A stretch of DNA of 64,000 nt from Glaciibacter superstes DSM 21135 (GCF_000421145.1 NZ_ATWH01000013.1:102980-166979), one strand, 5' to 3'; shown: positions 27,102 to 36,438, counted from the stretch's first letter. A program made the numbers and translations. The notes: generated by a model not told the origin, from the sequence alone.

Positions 27102-27740
27102 ATGGCGCACATTCCGGCCGCCGAGCGGAGAGACGCTCTCGTGCAGGCTGCCCTGCGCGTCGTGGCAGAAGGCGGCGTTGGCGCGGCAACAACCCGGGCC
27201 ATTGCAGCCGAGGCCGGGATGCCACTGGCCAGCTTCCACTACGTATTCGATTCCCGCGACGACCTGATGGCGCACCTGGTGACCTTCGTGGTCGGTCAGG
27301 AGGAAGCCGCCATCCTGCCTGAACCGATTGTGGGCTCAGACCTGCAGGAAGTCATCTCCGCCGGGCTCTGGCGCTACGCCGACCTCCTTCGCGCCGATCC
27401 TCTGCGTGAGCAGGCCATGCTCGAGCTCACCCACTACGCGCTGCGTTCTGCCGATATGGCAGACCTGGCCAGGCGACAGTACGAGCACTATTTCTCCCTT
27501 GCTGCATCCGCCCTCACGTCCGCGGCGACGCACCTGGGCCTGGTCTGGGACCGACCCGTTGACGAGGTTGCCCGGATTCTCGTCGCCCTCACCGACGGCA
27601 TGACAATCAGCTGGCTGGTTGACCGGGACGACGCCGCATTGTCTGACATCATCAGCTTTGCCGCTGAATCGGTCGCCAGGTTCGCGAGGACTCCCGAACG
27701 AGCACACCGTGACGAGGACGACGTGACGAGGACGACATGA
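27102..27740 (+). CDS. TetR family transcriptional regulator
   Basis: A 212-residue regulator. The helix-turn-helix is clear (GAATTRAIAAEAGMPLASFH then YVFDSRDDLMAHL). The C-terminal region resembles the BetI-like ligand domain. ATG 27102 is chosen because GGAGG lies seven bases upstream; a GTG one codon earlier is possible. A perfect inverted repeat lies 40 bp upstream. It heads an operon with the MFS, aldolase-like, oxidase and GH1 genes (gap of 10 bp to the next), so it probably controls that pathway and itself. The extreme C-terminus (DEDDVTRTT) lies in a repeated GACGAGGACG-rich DNA patch. Confidence 0.9.
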   Translation: MAHIPAAERRDALVQAALRVVAEGGVGAATTRAIAAEAGMPLASFHYVFDSRDDLMAHLVTFVVGQEEAAILPEPIVGSDLQEVISAGLWRYADLLRADPLREQAMLELTHYALRSADMADLARRQYEHYFSLAASALTSAATHLGLVWDRPVDEVARILVALTDGMTISWLVDRDDAALSDIISFAAESVARFARTPERAHRDEDDVTRTT

Positions 27741-27750
27741 CGAGGACGCA

Positions 27751-29010
27751 ATGACCCAGACAGATACCGTTGTGGCTGTTTTCGCCGAACCGACCAGACG
27801 CGTCACCAGCCGCTGGATTGCGGCCTTCGCCACCGCGTGGCTCGGTATCTGGATGGCCCAGCTGACTCCGGTGCAGCTCCTGCTGCCCGCCCAGATCGAT
27901 CGGCAACTCCACCCGGAGAACTGGGTGGACAGCGTTGTCGCCTTCGGCATCATCTCGGGAATCGCCGGGGTGTGTGCCCTGGTCGCCTATCCGGTCACCG
28001 GCGCGTTGTCCGATCGCACGACATCGCGATTCGGCCGACGTCGACCCTGGATCGCTGGTGGCGCGGTGCTGTTCGCCGTCGCACTACTGCTCCTCGGTGT
28101 GCAGGAGAGCCTGGTCGGCATCGGGGTGTTCTGGTCGCTGGCCCTCATCGGCTTCTGCGTTCTCACCGCGGCCTTGACGGCGACGATCTCAGACCAGGTA
28201 CCGGTCGGCCAGCGCGGGTTCGTCTCCGGCTGGTTGAGCGCACCGCAGGCGGTCGGCACGATCCTCGGCCTGCTCCTGGTGACGATGCTCTTCACCGGCC
28301 AGCTGGCAGGGTACGCCGTGGTCGCGATCCTGCTGGTTGTACTGGTCGTTCCCTTCCTGCTGCTGCCCGATGCCGTCTTGCGAGGCGACCAGCGCGAACC
28401 GATGACGCTGCGCGGAATCATCGCGAGCCTGTGGATCAGCCCGCGCGAGCATCCGGACTTCGGCTGGACCCTGCTCAGTCGGGTACTGGTCAATTTCGGT
28501 AACGCGTTCGGAACCACGCTGCTGCTGTACTTCTTGATGTTCGGCCTGAACGATGCGAACGCCGAAGACGACCTCATCATCCTCACCCTCATCTACATGG
28601 TGTTCGTCATCCTGTCGTCGATCCTGCTCGGGCGCCTGAGCGACAAGCTCGGCCGCCGCAAGGCATTCGTCTTCGTGGCGTCCGGACTGCAGGGAGTGGC
28701 GGCGCTCATGCTGGCGTTCATTCCCGAACTCACCGTCGCGATGGTCGCGGCCGGCATCCTCGGTCTCGGCTACGGATGTTTCCTCTCGGTCGATCAGGCA
28801 CTGGCCACCCAGGTGCTGCCTGACCCGGCCGCGCGCGGCAAGGATCTCGGAATCATGAACATCGCCACCGCCGTACCGCAGGCGATCGCACCGCTGCTCG
28901 GCGCCCTCGCGGTGGCCGCTCTCGGGGGGTTCCAGGGGCTCTTCATCCTCGCCGGAGTGTTCGCCTTTGCCGGCGCACTTGCGGTCGCCAGGGTCAGGTC
29001 GGTGCGCTGA
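27751..29010 (+). CDS. MFS transporter
   Basis: A 419-residue transporter with 12 predicted membrane helices. The loop between helices 2 and 3 reads GALSDRTTSRFGRRRPW, the major-facilitator signature, and a related motif RLSDKLGRRKAF appears in the second half. The sequence is closest in feel to sugar/glycoside-type MFS or SLC45-like carriers, but no substrate can be assigned. Its stop overlaps the start of the aldolase-like gene (TGATG), so it is likely the uptake step, or an efflux step, of the same pathway. Confidence 0.9.
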   Translation: MTQTDTVVAVFAEPTRRVTSRWIAAFATAWLGIWMAQLTPVQLLLPAQIDRQLHPENWVDSVVAFGIISGIAGVCALVAYPVTGALSDRTTSRFGRRRPWIAGGAVLFAVALLLLGVQESLVGIGVFWSLALIGFCVLTAALTATISDQVPVGQRGFVSGWLSAPQAVGTILGLLLVTMLFTGQLAGYAVVAILLVVLVVPFLLLPDAVLRGDQREPMTLRGIIASLWISPREHPDFGWTLLSRVLVNFGNAFGTTLLLYFLMFGLNDANAEDDLIILTLIYMVFVILSSILLGRLSDKLGRRKAFVFVASGLQGVAALMLAFIPELTVAMVAAGILGLGYGCFLSVDQALATQVLPDPAARGKDLGIMNIATAVPQAIAPLLGALAVAALGGFQGLFILAGVFAFAGALAVARVRSVR

Positions 29011-30272
29011 TGAGAATCGATCTGGCACCCTCCGCGCAGGTGAAGGATGTTGCGCAGACGACGGATGTCGCTCCCTGGCTCACCCCGGAACGGTACTGGC
29101 CGGCACTGGGCGACGCCACCTCAGAACTGGAAACTCCCGTCGCCGTGCTCGACCTCGGCGCGCTCAGGCACAACACCGGTGACATGCTTCGGCGTGCCGG
29201 GGGGACTCCGATCCGGGTGGCCACCAAGTCGCTGCGGGTGCGGAGTGTGATCGAGTCGATTCTCGCCGTGCCCGGTTACCAGGGAGTGCTCGCATACACG
29301 CTGGCCGAAGGACTCTGGCTTGCCGACACCATCGACGACGTCGTCATCGGTTACCCGACCGCCGACCGGGCCTCCATCAAAAGACTCGCACAGTCGCCGG
29401 ATCTCGCTGCGAAGGTCACCCTCATGATCGACGGGGTCGCGCACCTCGATTTCATCGACTCTGTTGTCGCGCCAGAGCAGCGCGAGCGAATCCGGGTGGC
29501 CATCGAACTCGACGCCTCCTGGAACGCCCCCGTGCTCGGCCACCTCGGAGTCTGGCGTTCGCCGGTTCACACTCCAGACGATGCGCGGCGCCTCGCGCTC
29601 GCCATCGTGTCGCGACCGGGCTTCAGCCTGGTGGGGATGATGGGGTACGAGGCTCAGATCGCCGGTCTCGGCGATCGTCCGGCCGGCAAACCTCTCGAGG
29701 GCGCGCTGAACGGCTGGATGCACCGCCGGTCGATCGCCGAACTGGCCCAGCGGCGCGGAGCTGCCGTTGCCGCGGTGCGGCAGGTCGCCGACCTGGAGTT
29801 TGTGAACGGCGGCGGAACCGGCTCCCTCGAGAGCACGCATGCCGACGCATCCGTCACCGACATCGCGGCAGGCAGCGGCTTTTTCGGCGGCCACCTGTTC
29901 GACACCTACTCGCACTTCAGGCCCGCACCGGCCGCGGCCTTCGCCCTCTCGGTGGTGCGGAAGCCCACCGCGTCGACGGCGGCACTCCTCGGCGGCGGCT
30001 GGATCGCATCCGGCCCACCAGGACTCGACAGGATGCCGCGGCCGGTCTGGCCGGAGGGCCTCAGCCTGGTGCCGCGCGAGATGGCAGGGGAAGTGCAGAC
30101 TCCGGTCACCGGGAAGGCCGCGGCCGAGCTCGGGGTCGGCGACCGGGTGTGGTTTCGCCACACGAAGTCTGGCGAGCTGAGCGAGCACGTCGATACCTTT
30201 GCCATTGTCCTGGACGGGCGCGTGGTCGACACGATTCCGACCTATCGAGGTGAAGGCCGGACGTTCCTGTGA
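29010..30272 (+). CDS. PLP-dependent amino acid deaminase/aldolase (alanine racemase N-terminal fold)
   Basis: A 420-residue fold-type III PLP enzyme of the D-threonine aldolase/D-serine dehydratase-like group. The PLP lysine is K73 in PIRVATKSLRVRS, after the strand TPVAVLDLGAL. A glycine-rich phosphate-binding region reads FVNGGGTGSLEST. The C-terminal domain (about 320-420) contains paired metal-ligand candidates (WFRHTKSGELSEHVDTF: His and a later His/Asp) as in metal-dependent D-threonine aldolases. It would act on a D-amino or beta-hydroxy amino acid. It overlaps the MFS gene and is followed by the flavo-oxidase gene. Confidence 0.85.
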   Translation: MRIDLAPSAQVKDVAQTTDVAPWLTPERYWPALGDATSELETPVAVLDLGALRHNTGDMLRRAGGTPIRVATKSLRVRSVIESILAVPGYQGVLAYTLAEGLWLADTIDDVVIGYPTADRASIKRLAQSPDLAAKVTLMIDGVAHLDFIDSVVAPEQRERIRVAIELDASWNAPVLGHLGVWRSPVHTPDDARRLALAIVSRPGFSLVGMMGYEAQIAGLGDRPAGKPLEGALNGWMHRRSIAELAQRRGAAVAAVRQVADLEFVNGGGTGSLESTHADASVTDIAAGSGFFGGHLFDTYSHFRPAPAAAFALSVVRKPTASTAALLGGGWIASGPPGLDRMPRPVWPEGLSLVPREMAGEVQTPVTGKAAAELGVGDRVWFRHTKSGELSEHVDTFAIVLDGRVVDTIPTYRGEGRTFL

Positions 30273-30342
30273 GCGCGCTCGCTGTGGTGGGCAGTTCCGT
30301 GGTGGGCAGGCCTCTGATCGGCAGAACTGTGATGGTCGCCCG

Positions 30343-31728
30343 ATGACCGCGAGCGGTGCCGTGTGGCGTAACTGGGCTCGCACCGAACACGTGCGTCCGC
30401 GGCGGGTGGAGCGTCCGTCGAGCGCCGCAGCCGTTCAGCGCGCGGTCGTCGCCGCGGGGCAGGCAGGGCTTCGGATCAAGGCCGTCGGCTCCGGCCACAG
30501 CTTCACCGGCATTGCGGTTGCACCCGACGTGCTGCTCGACCTGCACGACCTCGAACTCGGCGTTGACAATTACAGCGTTGACAATGACCGTGGTGCAGAT
30601 TACAGCGGCGCTGATCACGGCGGTGGCGGCGCGATCAGGGTTGACGTGGAATTGGGGCGGGTGACACTCGCGGCCGGAACCCCGCTGCACCGGCTGCCTG
30701 CGCTGCTGCGCCCGCACGGTCTCGCGCTCGAGAACATGGGCGACATCGATCGCCAGACCATCGCGGGAGCCACATCGACGGGCACGCACGGCACTGGCGC
30801 CGGATTCGGCGGTCTGGCAACCCAGATCGTCGCCCTCACCCTCGTCACCGGAGACGGCGCACTGCTTAGGGTGAGTGAAATCGAGAACCCCGATCTGCTG
30901 CCGGCCGCCCGCCTCGGGCTCGGCGCGCTCGGCATTGTGGTCGACGTCACGATCCAGTGCGTTCCCGCGTTTCTTCTCCACGCCGTCGATGCCGCCGAGC
31001 CCCTCGATGCCGTTCTGGAATCCTGGCTGGAACGCTCGGAGACCCTCGACCACTTCGAGTTCTATTGGTTTCCGCACACCGGCAGCGCGCTCACCAAGAC
31101 CAATACCCGGTTGCCGGCCGACGGCATCCGTTCGCCGCTTTCTCCGGTGCGGCGCTGGCTAGACGACGAGCTGCTCGCCAACGGCCTCTACCGTGCCACG
31201 TGTGGCATCGGCGCGGCCCTCCCTGCGCTGGTTCCTCGTTTCAGCCGCATGGCGGAACGCCTGAGCGGCGGTCGCGACTACACGGATGCCTCGCCGCGGG
31301 TGTTTGTGACCAACCGTACCGTGCGGTTCCGCGAGATGGAGTACGCGCTGCCGCTGGAGGCCGTGCCCGAGGCGCTCAGGGAGGTGCGCGCGCTGATTGA
31401 GGAGCGCGGCTGGCGCATCTCATTTCCGATCGAGGTGCGGTCTGCGGCAGCAGACGACCTGTGGCTGTCGACCGCGAGCGGGCGGGCGACCGGTTATGTC
31501 GCGGTGCATCGTTACTTCCGCGAAGATCCCACCGAGTACTTCCGGGCCGTCGAGGCGATCATGCGCTCGCACGATGGGCGCCCGCACTGGGGCAAGCTGC
31601 ACCAGCAGGACGCAGCGTCCCTCCGTGCCGTCTATCCGCGCTTCGACGACTTCCTCGCCGTTCGTGACAGGCTGGACCCCGATCATCGCTTCAGCAATCC
31701 GTACCTGGAAAGAGTTCTCGGCCCATGA
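30343..31728 (+). CDS. FAD-linked aldonolactone/sugar oxidase (D-arabinono-1,4-lactone oxidase type)
   Basis: A 461-residue flavoprotein of the VAO/GMC-like aldonolactone oxidase family. FAD-binding motifs are present: IKAVGSGHSFTGIAV and then TIAGATSTGTHGTGAGFGGL. The C-terminal family signature RPHWGKLHQQD is intact. Between the first two motifs sits a low-complexity insertion (about residues 74-97, rich in Asp, Ser, Gly, Asn) encoded by partial DNA repeats at 30562-30630, which looks like a recent expansion. ATG 30343 has no good ribosome site but is family-consistent. The gene overlaps the GH1 gene by ATGA. Likely substrates are aldonolactones or polyols. Confidence 0.88.
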   Translation: MTASGAVWRNWARTEHVRPRRVERPSSAAAVQRAVVAAGQAGLRIKAVGSGHSFTGIAVAPDVLLDLHDLELGVDNYSVDNDRGADYSGADHGGGGAIRVDVELGRVTLAAGTPLHRLPALLRPHGLALENMGDIDRQTIAGATSTGTHGTGAGFGGLATQIVALTLVTGDGALLRVSEIENPDLLPAARLGLGALGIVVDVTIQCVPAFLLHAVDAAEPLDAVLESWLERSETLDHFEFYWFPHTGSALTKTNTRLPADGIRSPLSPVRRWLDDELLANGLYRATCGIGAALPALVPRFSRMAERLSGGRDYTDASPRVFVTNRTVRFREMEYALPLEAVPEALREVRALIEERGWRISFPIEVRSAAADDLWLSTASGRATGYVAVHRYFREDPTEYFRAVEAIMRSHDGRPHWGKLHQQDAASLRAVYPRFDDFLAVRDRLDPDHRFSNPYLERVLGP

Positions 31729-33170
31729 CCACCCCGAACAACCGCCGAAGCGCATCGAACGACTGGCAGCACCGCGCGGCCGAACTGGGCGAGCGTCTGC
31801 CGAGCGGTTTTGTCGTCGGCACCGCGACCGCGGCGTTTCAGATCGAGGGAGGCGCCCGTGAGGGAGGGCGTGGGGAATCGGTGTGGGACTGGTTCACTGC
31901 CCAGCCCGGCCGCATCGTGGACGGCTCCAACGCATCCGTTGCCGCCGATCACTACCACCGGTATGCAGAAGACATCGCCCTTGCACGCGACCTCGGCAGC
32001 GACGCCTACCGGTTCTCGTTCGCCTGGCCGCGCCTTCAACCCGATGGTCGCGGAGCGCTGAACCGCAACGGTGTCGGCTTCTACGACCGGCTGCTCGACG
32101 AGCTCCTCGCGGCGGGGATCAGACCGATGGCGACGCTGTTCCACTGGGACACACCGCTCGCGTTGCGCGGCGGCTGGTTGAACCGCGACACGGCACAGCG
32201 ATTCGGCGACTTTGCGTTTCTGATGGGGGAGGCGTTCGGCGACCGCATCGACGCCTGGGTGACGATCAACGAGCCGGCGACCGTGACGCTGAACGGGTAC
32301 GCGCTCGGAATCCACGCGCCGGGGGAGCCGCAGCTCTGGGGCGCACTGCCGAGCGCGCACCACCAGCTGCTCGGGCACGGGCTTGCAGTGCAGGCGCTTC
32401 GGGCAGCGGACGTGCGCGGTCAGATCGGCATCACCAACGTACACTCGCCGGTGCAGCCGGCCAGTGACCGAGAGATGGATGCCGTCGTGGCCGGCCTGTT
32501 CGACGTGCTGCACAACCGCATCTTCGCCGACCCCGTGCTGCTGGGGCGGTATCCAGTTCTTGACGAGCCATTCGACAGCGTGCTGCGGGCGCTCGCCGAA
32601 GTCGACCCAGACGACCTGGTCACCATCCACCAGCCGCTCGACTTCTACGGGGTGAACTACTACCTGCCGTCGCGAGTGGCGGCCGGCAGCGGGGACGCCT
32701 CGAGTCCAGACGGCCGTGCTGAGGCCTTGACCCGCCTGCCCTTCCATCTGGAACCGTTCGGCGAGCATCCGGTCACCGGGTTCGGCTGGCCGATCGCGCC
32801 GGAGTATCTCAGTGCCACACTGACCGAACTGAGGGACCGGTATGGCGATGCGCTGCCACCGGTGTTCATCACCGAGGGTGGGGCGAGCTTCGCCGATGTG
32901 GTCGATGAGTACGGCGAGGTCGACGATCTGGCGCGCATCGACTACCTCGCAGGTCACATCGTGGCCGCCGTAGATGCGGTTTCGGCCGGCGGAGTGGCGG
33001 ATGGCGTTGACCTGCGCGGCTACTTCGTCTGGTCGCTGCTCGACAACTTCGAGTGGGCCGCCGGTTACACCCAGCGGTTCGGGCTGGTGCACGTCGACTT
33101 CCAGACGCAGAAGCGCACGCCGAAGCAGTCGTACCGGTGGCTTCAGCGCGTGCTCGCCGCCCGTTCCTGA
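31725..33170 (+). CDS. Family 1 glycoside hydrolase (beta-glucosidase)
   Basis: A 481-residue cytoplasmic GH1 enzyme that would hydrolyse beta-glucosides or related glycosides. The acid/base glutamate is in TINEPATVTLNGY, the N-terminal signature is FVVGTATAAFQIEGGAREGG and the nucleophile region reads VFITEGGASF. The usual TENG is TEGG here, a variant seen in other actinobacterial GH1 proteins. The C-terminal YFVWSLLDNFEWAAGYTQRFG completes the active site. No signal peptide is present. It is the last gene of the TetR-led operon, so the imported compound is probably a glycoside. Confidence 0.94.
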   Translation: MTTPNNRRSASNDWQHRAAELGERLPSGFVVGTATAAFQIEGGAREGGRGESVWDWFTAQPGRIVDGSNASVAADHYHRYAEDIALARDLGSDAYRFSFAWPRLQPDGRGALNRNGVGFYDRLLDELLAAGIRPMATLFHWDTPLALRGGWLNRDTAQRFGDFAFLMGEAFGDRIDAWVTINEPATVTLNGYALGIHAPGEPQLWGALPSAHHQLLGHGLAVQALRAADVRGQIGITNVHSPVQPASDREMDAVVAGLFDVLHNRIFADPVLLGRYPVLDEPFDSVLRALAEVDPDDLVTIHQPLDFYGVNYYLPSRVAAGSGDASSPDGRAEALTRLPFHLEPFGEHPVTGFGWPIAPEYLSATLTELRDRYGDALPPVFITEGGASFADVVDEYGEVDDLARIDYLAGHIVAAVDAVSAGGVADGVDLRGYFVWSLLDNFEWAAGYTQRFGLVHVDFQTQKRTPKQSYRWLQRVLAARS

Positions 33171-33230
33171 CTGCGCCCGCCCGTCTGCCTCCACGAGCGA
33201 TCACCTGGTGGGAATGAGAGCTGCGGTGTA

Positions 33231-33965
33231 TCAGGGGGTGCGGCGGCGGAGGGTGATCGACCCGAGCACGATGGCACCGACGATCCAGGCCAGCAGGATG
33301 AGCAGTTCGCCGCCGATCCACGCGGCGTCCTGCGAGTCAGCGGCCACAGCCTGGAGGGCATCGATCGCATGGGAGAGCGGCAGCCAGTCGCTGATCTCAC
33401 GCAGAACATCCGGCAACTGGTCCCTGGCCAGGAAGATTCCGCCAAGCAGGATCTGCGGAAACACCAGCGCCGGCATGAACTGCACAACCTGAAACTCGGT
33501 GTTCGCGAACGCACTGGCGAGCAGGCCCAGCGTGGTGCCGAGTACAGCGTCGGCAACCGCGACCAGCAGCAGTAGCCAGATGGAGCCTGCGATCTCGAGC
33601 CCGCAGACCCAGACGGCGAAGCCGACCGCGATCGCCGACTGCAGAATCGCGAGCAGTCCGAACGCCAGCGTGTAGCCCATAATCAGGTCACCTCGACCGA
33701 GTGGCATCGAGAGCAGCCGCTCCAGTGTCCCCGTGCGCCGTTCCCGCAGGGTGGTGATGCTGGTGATGAGGAACATCACGATGAACGGGAACAGCGCGAT
33801 CATCGCAGGCCCGATGGTGTTGAAGACCTCGGTGTCGGCGAAAATCCAGGCGAGAAGTCCGATCAGCAGGCTCGGCACCACCAGCAACAGGGCGATCGTC
33901 CGGGGATCGTGCCGCACCTGGGTTAGCACGCGTCCCGCGGTGGCGAGGGTTCTGCCAGGGTTCAT
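33231..33965 (-). CDS. ABC-2 type transporter permease
   Basis: A 244-residue permease with six membrane helices. The first follows a short amphipathic N-terminus (TIALLLVVPSLLIGLLAWIF), and the conserved ABC-2 segment ITTLRERRTGTLERLLSMPLGRGDLIMGY joins helices 2 and 3. This is a daunorubicin/NodJ-type exporter membrane subunit. Its start overlaps the stop of the ATPase gene by four bases. It converges on the GH1 gene with 60 bp between them. The substrate is unknown. Confidence 0.9.
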   Translation of the reverse strand: MNPGRTLATAGRVLTQVRHDPRTIALLLVVPSLLIGLLAWIFADTEVFNTIGPAMIALFPFIVMFLITSITTLRERRTGTLERLLSMPLGRGDLIMGYTLAFGLLAILQSAIAVGFAVWVCGLEIAGSIWLLLLVAVADAVLGTTLGLLASAFANTEFQVVQFMPALVFPQILLGGIFLARDQLPDVLREISDWLPLSHAIDALQAVAADSQDAAWIGGELLILLAWIVGAIVLGSITLRRRTP

Positions 33966-34804
33966 TCGAGACCTCCCTCAGCAGACGACGGATGCCGCTG
34001 GATCAGCGTCAGGAATGCCGACTCTGTATCGGTGGCTCCGGTCTGCGCCAGCAATCCGTCCGGGGTGTCGTCGGCCAGCAGTTCTCCGTCGCGCATCAGC
34101 AGAAGGCGGTCGCACCTGGTGGCCTCGTCCATCACGTGGCTGGAGACCAGGAGAGTCGTGCCTTCTTCAGCAAGCCGGTGGAACAGGCTCCACAGGTCAA
34201 CCCGGAGAACCGGATCGAGTCCGACAGTGGGTTCGTCGAGCACCAAAAGTTCCGGCGAGCCGAGGAGCGCCCCGGCCAGAGAAACTCGGCTGCGCTCGCC
34301 GCCGGAGAGCGACCCGGCCATAGCCGAGGCATGGTCGCCCAGGTCGGTGGCGTCGAGCACTCGGTCGACGTCGGACGCCGAGGCGCCAAGCACGGCACGG
34401 AAGTATCTGAGGTTCTGCCGAACGGTCAGGTCGTCGTAGATGCTCGCCTGCTGGGTGACGTAGCCGACGCGATGTCGAAGCGACGCGGTTCCGGCGCTTC
34501 GACCGAGCACGGTGACGGTGCCGGACTGGAGCTTCTGCACTCCGACAATCGCACGCATCAGGGTGGACTTGCCGCAGCCGCTCGGCCCGAGCAGCCCGAC
34601 AACGCCTCCGCGTGGAACGCTCAGACTGAGGCCGTGCAGCACGGCCCGTTTTCCGCGCTTCACGCGCAGGTCGTCGACGAGAATGGCCGCACCTGAGTGA
34701 CCCCGCAACCGGCCGCGAACACGGGGCTGGGCCCCGTTGGTCTGAGGTGCCTCAGATGCCCCGAATGCCTCAGGCGATTGTGACGATGCCGGCGACTCGC
34801 TCAT
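33962..34804 (-). CDS. ABC transporter ATP-binding protein
   Basis: A 280-residue ATPase for the adjacent permease. After a polar, variable N-terminal 35 residues come Walker A (LLGPSGCGKSTLMRA), the Q-loop (YVTQQASIYDDLTVRQNL), signature LSGGERSRVSLAGAL and Walker B (LLVLDEPTVGLDP), all intact. The start ATG is fixed by a TAGGCT -10 element six bases upstream, so the mRNA is probably leaderless. With its permease it makes a two-gene drug- or lipid-export unit. The neighbouring lemA gene is divergent. Confidence 0.92.
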   Translation of the reverse strand: MSESPASSQSPEAFGASEAPQTNGAQPRVRGRLRGHSGAAILVDDLRVKRGKRAVLHGLSLSVPRGGVVGLLGPSGCGKSTLMRAIVGVQKLQSGTVTVLGRSAGTASLRHRVGYVTQQASIYDDLTVRQNLRYFRAVLGASASDVDRVLDATDLGDHASAMAGSLSGGERSRVSLAGALLGSPELLVLDEPTVGLDPVLRVDLWSLFHRLAEEGTTLLVSSHVMDEATRCDRLLLMRDGELLADDTPDGLLAQTGATDTESAFLTLIQRHPSSAEGGLE

Positions 34805-34810
34805 GACCAG

Positions 34811-34816
34811 AGCCTA
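34811..34816 (-). promoter_or_regulatory. Predicted -10 element of ABC operon, leaderless start
   Basis: On the minus strand TAGGCT is followed by six bases and the ATG at 34804. Confidence 0.5.
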
Positions 34817-34974
34817 CGGCGTGCCGACTCCCCTGATCTGAGTTGACCCGGCTTTTGCTTTGAGTGTCATGAGAAGCGGGTGAGTGCCTCCGGTGGCCCG
34901 GTTAGGATGTTTATACACCTCGCACGGGCCTCCAGATCATGGTCGAGCCCGCACAATCACAAGGAGTCGCTGCC

Positions 34975-35541
34975 ATGGAATGGCTCATCCCAGTCCTTAT
35001 CGTTGTCGCCCTCGTCGTCATCGTTGGCATATACCTGTGGGCCACCTACAACTCGCTCGTCACGCTCAACGTGCGTGTCGACGAGGCCTGGAGCGACATT
35101 ACGGTGCAGCTGAAGCGGCGAGCCGACCTCATTCCGAACATCATCGAGGCGGTCAAGGGCTACGCGGCACACGAGAAGGGTGTCTTCGAGAATGTCACGA
35201 AGGCCCGCGCTGAGACGCTGTCTGCGCAAGGCCCGGCCGAGGCATCCGCTGCAGAGAACCACATGCAGACCGCGCTGAAGAGCATCTTTGCCGTCGCCGA
35301 GGCGTACCCACAGTTGCAGGCCAGCCAGAACTACCTGCAGCTGCAGGGCGAACTGGTCGACACCGAAGACAAGATCCAGGCGTCGCGCCGCTTCTACAAC
35401 GGCGGTGTGCGCGAGCTGAACACCAAGATCAAGGTGTTCCCGAACAATGTCTTCGCCCGTAACCTCGGCTTCACCGAACGTGATTTCTTCGAGGTCACCG
35501 ACTCCGCAGCGATTGCGGAGCCGCCGCGCGTTCAGTTCTAG
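34975..35541 (+). CDS. lemA: LemA family protein
   Basis: A 188-residue LemA protein: an N-terminal membrane helix (about 3-24, LIPVLIVVALVVIVGIYLW) followed by a helical bundle. The family core is recognisable: NSLVTLNVRVDEAWSDITVQ, LKRRADLIPNIIEAVKGYA, HEKGVFENVTKARAE and RRFYNGGVRELNTKIKVFPNNVFA. ATG 34975 has AAGGAG eight bases upstream. It precedes htpX by 12 bp, the usual pairing in many bacteria. The function of LemA is not established. A TAGGAT at about 34901-34906 may be the -10 element. Confidence 0.94.
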   Translation: MEWLIPVLIVVALVVIVGIYLWATYNSLVTLNVRVDEAWSDITVQLKRRADLIPNIIEAVKGYAAHEKGVFENVTKARAETLSAQGPAEASAAENHMQTALKSIFAVAEAYPQLQASQNYLQLQGELVDTEDKIQASRRFYNGGVRELNTKIKVFPNNVFARNLGFTERDFFEVTDSAAIAEPPRVQF

Positions 35542-35553
35542 CGGCGAGCATCC

Positions 35554-36438
35554 ATGTATAGCGCGATAGCCCGGAACAAGCGCAACACGGTCTTCATCAT
35601 CCTGTTCTTCCTGATCTTCATCGGAGCTCTGGGGTGGCTCGCCCAGTTCGTCTACGGACCAGGCGGTTACGGGATCATGATCACCGTCGTTGTGGTCGCG
35701 ATCGGTTATGCCGTGCTCCAGTACTTCATGGCCGGTCGCCAGGCGATCGCCATGAGCGGCGGCGTCAAGCTGGAGAGCAAGTCTGACAATCCGCGTCTCT
35801 GGCGAACGGTCGAGAACCTGTCGATCACAACGGGAACGCCGATGCCGCAGATCTACGTGATCAACGACCCTGCGCCGAACGCGTTCGCCACCGGGCGCGA
35901 CCCTGAACACGCGATCGTGGCCGCCACCACCGGTCTGCTCGAGATCATGGATGACTCCGAACTCGAGGGTGTGATGGCCCACGAGATCGGGCACGTGCGC
36001 AACTACGACATCCGTGTCTCGATGATTGTCTTCGGACTGGTCGTCGCGGTGGGGTTCATCGCCGACATGTTCCTGCGGATGGCGTTCTTCGGGCGCGGCA
36101 ACAACAACAACGGAAACCCGATCGTGCTGGTGTTCGGGCTGGCGGCCATGATTGTGGCCCCGCTGGTGGCCAGCATGGTGCAGCTGGCGGTGTCGAGGCA
36201 GCGCGAGTACCTGGCAGATGCCACCAGCGCCATGACCACAAGGCACCCCGACGCGCTGGCCAGCGCACTGCAGAAGCTCGAGGCTTACGGGCGGCCGATG
36301 CGCAAGCAGAACTCATCGATGTCGCACCTGTGGATCGCGGATCCGCTGAAGCCGGGCGTGATGGCACGACTGTTCAGCACCCACCCGCCGATCGCCGAGC
36401 GCGTCGAGCGACTGAACACGATGGGTCGCACCTTCTAG
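35554..36438 (+). CDS. htpX: Membrane zinc metalloprotease HtpX
   Basis: An M48 membrane protease that degrades damaged membrane proteins. The 294-residue length is normal. Two N-terminal membrane helices (about 12-32, 40-60), the zinc motif HEIGH at 143-147 in LEGVMAHEIGHVRNYD, and the third ligand in SRQREYLADATSAM are all present. Two further hydrophobic segments (about 155-172, 190-210) follow. It is co-transcribed with lemA. The C-terminal STHPPIAERVERLN motif is typical of M48B. Confidence 0.95.
   Translation: MYSAIARNKRNTVFIILFFLIFIGALGWLAQFVYGPGGYGIMITVVVVAIGYAVLQYFMAGRQAIAMSGGVKLESKSDNPRLWRTVENLSITTGTPMPQIYVINDPAPNAFATGRDPEHAIVAATTGLLEIMDDSELEGVMAHEIGHVRNYDIRVSMIVFGLVVAVGFIADMFLRMAFFGRGNNNNGNPIVLVFGLAAMIVAPLVASMVQLAVSRQREYLADATSAMTTRHPDALASALQKLEAYGRPMRKQNSSMSHLWIADPLKPGVMARLFSTHPPIAERVERLNTMGRTF

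Noticed and set aside
31683..33194. A 503-codon open frame on the minus strand opposite the GH1 gene
   Set aside because: Its composition is that of an antisense shadow and every part of the GH1 family signature is on the plus strand.
33231..34804. ABC genes as part of the TetR-led catabolic operon
   Set aside because: They lie on the opposite strand, converge on the GH1 gene and have their own promoter.
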